Position numbers and translations under genes: made by a program. Below, in pieces: positions 5,685-6,311 of a DNA stretch of 6,311 bases. Below the pieces are notes generated by a model that saw only the letters and a program-made list of their open reading frames with translations, was not told where the DNA came from and searched no databases. The stretch's first letter is position 1, and every line of letters starts with the position of its first letter. This DNA comes from SKGA01 sp051819745 (lineage in GTDB: Archaea > Nanobdellota > Nanobdellia > Woesearchaeales > SKGA01): positions 1-6,311 of the forward strand of contig JBNJGO010000042.1 in assembly GCA_051819745.1 (NCBI GenBank). The letters run 5' to 3'.

Positions 5685-5711
5685 AAAAAATCGCTGAGTG
5701 AAACGAAGCGA
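5685..5711 (-). terminator. Hairpin plus T6, candidate intrinsic terminator of the CYTH gene
   Basis: Read on the minus strand, TCGCT, an 11-base loop and AGCGA form a stem (arms 5707-5711 and 5691-5695) followed at once by TTTTTT (5690-5685). It lies about 25 bases past the CYTH stop. The arrangement looks like a bacterial-type intrinsic terminator, though the stem has only five pairs. Confidence 0.45.
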
Positions 5712-5736
5712 CAGTATGACGCAGAAACCAGACTGT

Positions 5737-6252
5737 TTATTTGTCTAGTAATAAATCACTATACGAAACAGAAATTAAATCTTCTTTTGGAATTTGAAAT
5801 AAATCAAGATACGATTGGCATTGTTCAAGTAATTTTTCTTTTCCAATAGATTTATTTTCATCAATTGCTTCAATTTCAACAAAAGTGCCTAATTCTTTAA
5901 CAGTATCAACATGGAATTTTATATTATCAACAAAATATATCTCTCGTTGTTTATCAACGACAACTAAAATTCCAAGTGCTTTTGTTAATAATTCTTTTAA
6001 TGTTGAATCTGGTGCTGATTTGAAAAGAATAACATCTGATTGTTTTGGACCATCTTTATTTTCACGATCGTAATGAATCAACTTGTTCTCAATATTACCT
6101 TCTCTTAATTTTAATCTTCCATGATTAACTTTAAAATAAGTATCAATCTGATGATCGGTTCCTTTAAAGTCAGCATGTTTTGATTTTAAAATTTCTCTGA
6201 TTTTATCTTGATTATTTGATTTTGCTTTAATTTCGATGTTTAGAATTGTCAT
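5737..6252 (-). CDS. CYTH-domain protein (class IV adenylate cyclase / triphosphatase-like)
   Basis: A 171-residue single CYTH domain. The fold is a tunnel that binds triphosphate substrates with metal; members include CyaB adenylate cyclase, thiamine triphosphatase and inorganic triphosphatases. Seen: the N-terminal signature as IEIKAK (Glu7, Lys9), DTYFKVNHGRLKLREG (37-52, with Arg46, Lys48, Arg50 and Glu51), IHYDRENK (Arg63), DKQREIYF (Lys101, Arg103), and HVDTVKELGTFVEIEAID (114-131) with Asp116, Glu126 and Glu128. The key charged residues are kept, so it is probably active, but the reaction cannot be chosen between cyclase and triphosphatase; automatic names such as 'class IV adenylate cyclase' should be read cautiously. 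ATG 6252 has a TATA element at leaderless spacing. It converges on the HD gene, 103 bases away. Confidence 0.9.
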   Translation of the reverse strand: MTILNIEIKAKSNNQDKIREILKSKHADFKGTDHQIDTYFKVNHGRLKLREGNIENKLIHYDRENKDGPKQSDVILFKSAPDSTLKELLTKALGILVVVDKQREIYFVDNIKFHVDTVKELGTFVEIEAIDENKSIGKEKLLEQCQSYLDLFQIPKEDLISVSYSDLLLDK

Positions 6253-6274
6253 ACTTTGATTTAATTTCTGTTGA

Positions 6275-6282
6275 TTTATATA
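6275..6282 (-). promoter_or_regulatory. TATA element of the CYTH gene
   Basis: The minus strand reads TATATAAA, centred 26.5 bases before ATG 6252. On the + strand it reads as the exact consensus TTTATATA, so it could also drive a rightward gene starting near 6305; no start codon is visible before the window ends. The rest of 6253-6311 holds nothing else I can identify. Confidence 0.6.
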
Positions 6283-6311
6283 GTTTTCTAAGTGTGGTTT
6301 TGAGTAATATT

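Noticed and set aside
5685..5730. C/D-box small RNA
   Set aside because: CTGA and ATGA-like fragments occur (around 5694 and 5717), but their order and spacing do not give a proper C/D' and C'/D arrangement; a terminator hairpin explains the segment better.
5652..5849. A 65-codon + frame between the HD and CYTH genes
   Set aside because: It runs through T-runs, the hairpin element and then antisense into the CYTH gene, with no TATA element at -27 and no family features.
1..6311. CRISPR array, insertion sequence or toxin-antitoxin pair
   Set aside because: No regularly spaced repeats, transposase motifs or terminal inverted repeats were seen, and no tandem small gene pair typical of toxin-antitoxin modules is present.

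Overview
The window reads as a piece of a low-GC archaeal genome, most likely a DPANN-type lineage (Woesearchaeota/Pacearchaeota-like); that placement is inference. Archaeal markers are an Nre-family DNA repair protein (an archaeal family) ending in a PCNA-binding motif, a TrmB-type regulator, a CYTH 'class IV adenylate cyclase'-like protein, and archaeal TATA-like boxes (TTTATATA, TTTAAA, TTTATTAA) placed 24-31 bases before start codons. Most genes look leaderless, with no Shine-Dalgarno sequence. The sequence is scaffolded: exactly 100 N at 1655-1754 mark a gap whose real size is unknown.

Layout. 1 to about 265 is the 3' end of 23S rRNA (sarcin-ricin loop at 45-58). No 5S rRNA or tRNA follows; instead there is a pyrimidine-rich spacer of about 240 bases with a perfect 15-base palindrome (443-457). 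Next comes a four-helix-bundle (S23 / 23S intervening-sequence protein family) gene on + (505-885), convergent with a TrmB-type regulator on - (901-1608). After the gap lies the C-terminal part of an unrecognised protein on + (1756-2196), convergent with a coiled-coil protein on - (2221-2613). That gene is divergent from the Nre repair gene on + (2736-3923), which converges with a lipoprotein on - (3933-4337). A 54-base divergent spacer with one central TATA-like element separates the lipoprotein from an alpha/beta hydrolase on + (4392-5012). An HD-domain phosphohydrolase on + (5076-5633) follows and converges on a CYTH protein on - (5737-6252).

There is no operon: neighbours alternate strand almost every gene, and the one co-directional pair (hydrolase, HD) is separated by an oligo-T terminator and a new TATA box. 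The genes do not form an obvious pathway. They look like independent housekeeping or accessory functions: DNA repair, regulation, surface lipoprotein, serine hydrolase and (poly)phosphate/nucleotide chemistry. Leucine codon use shifts from CTN-rich on the left to TTA/TTG-rich from about 4,000 onward.

I see no CRISPR, transposon, toxin-antitoxin or defence island that can be supported. The most interesting points are the four-helix-bundle gene directly behind 23S rRNA, the Nre protein without its usual N-terminal cysteine module but with an intact PIP box, and the regular leaderless promoter geometry, including one TATA element that may serve two genes.
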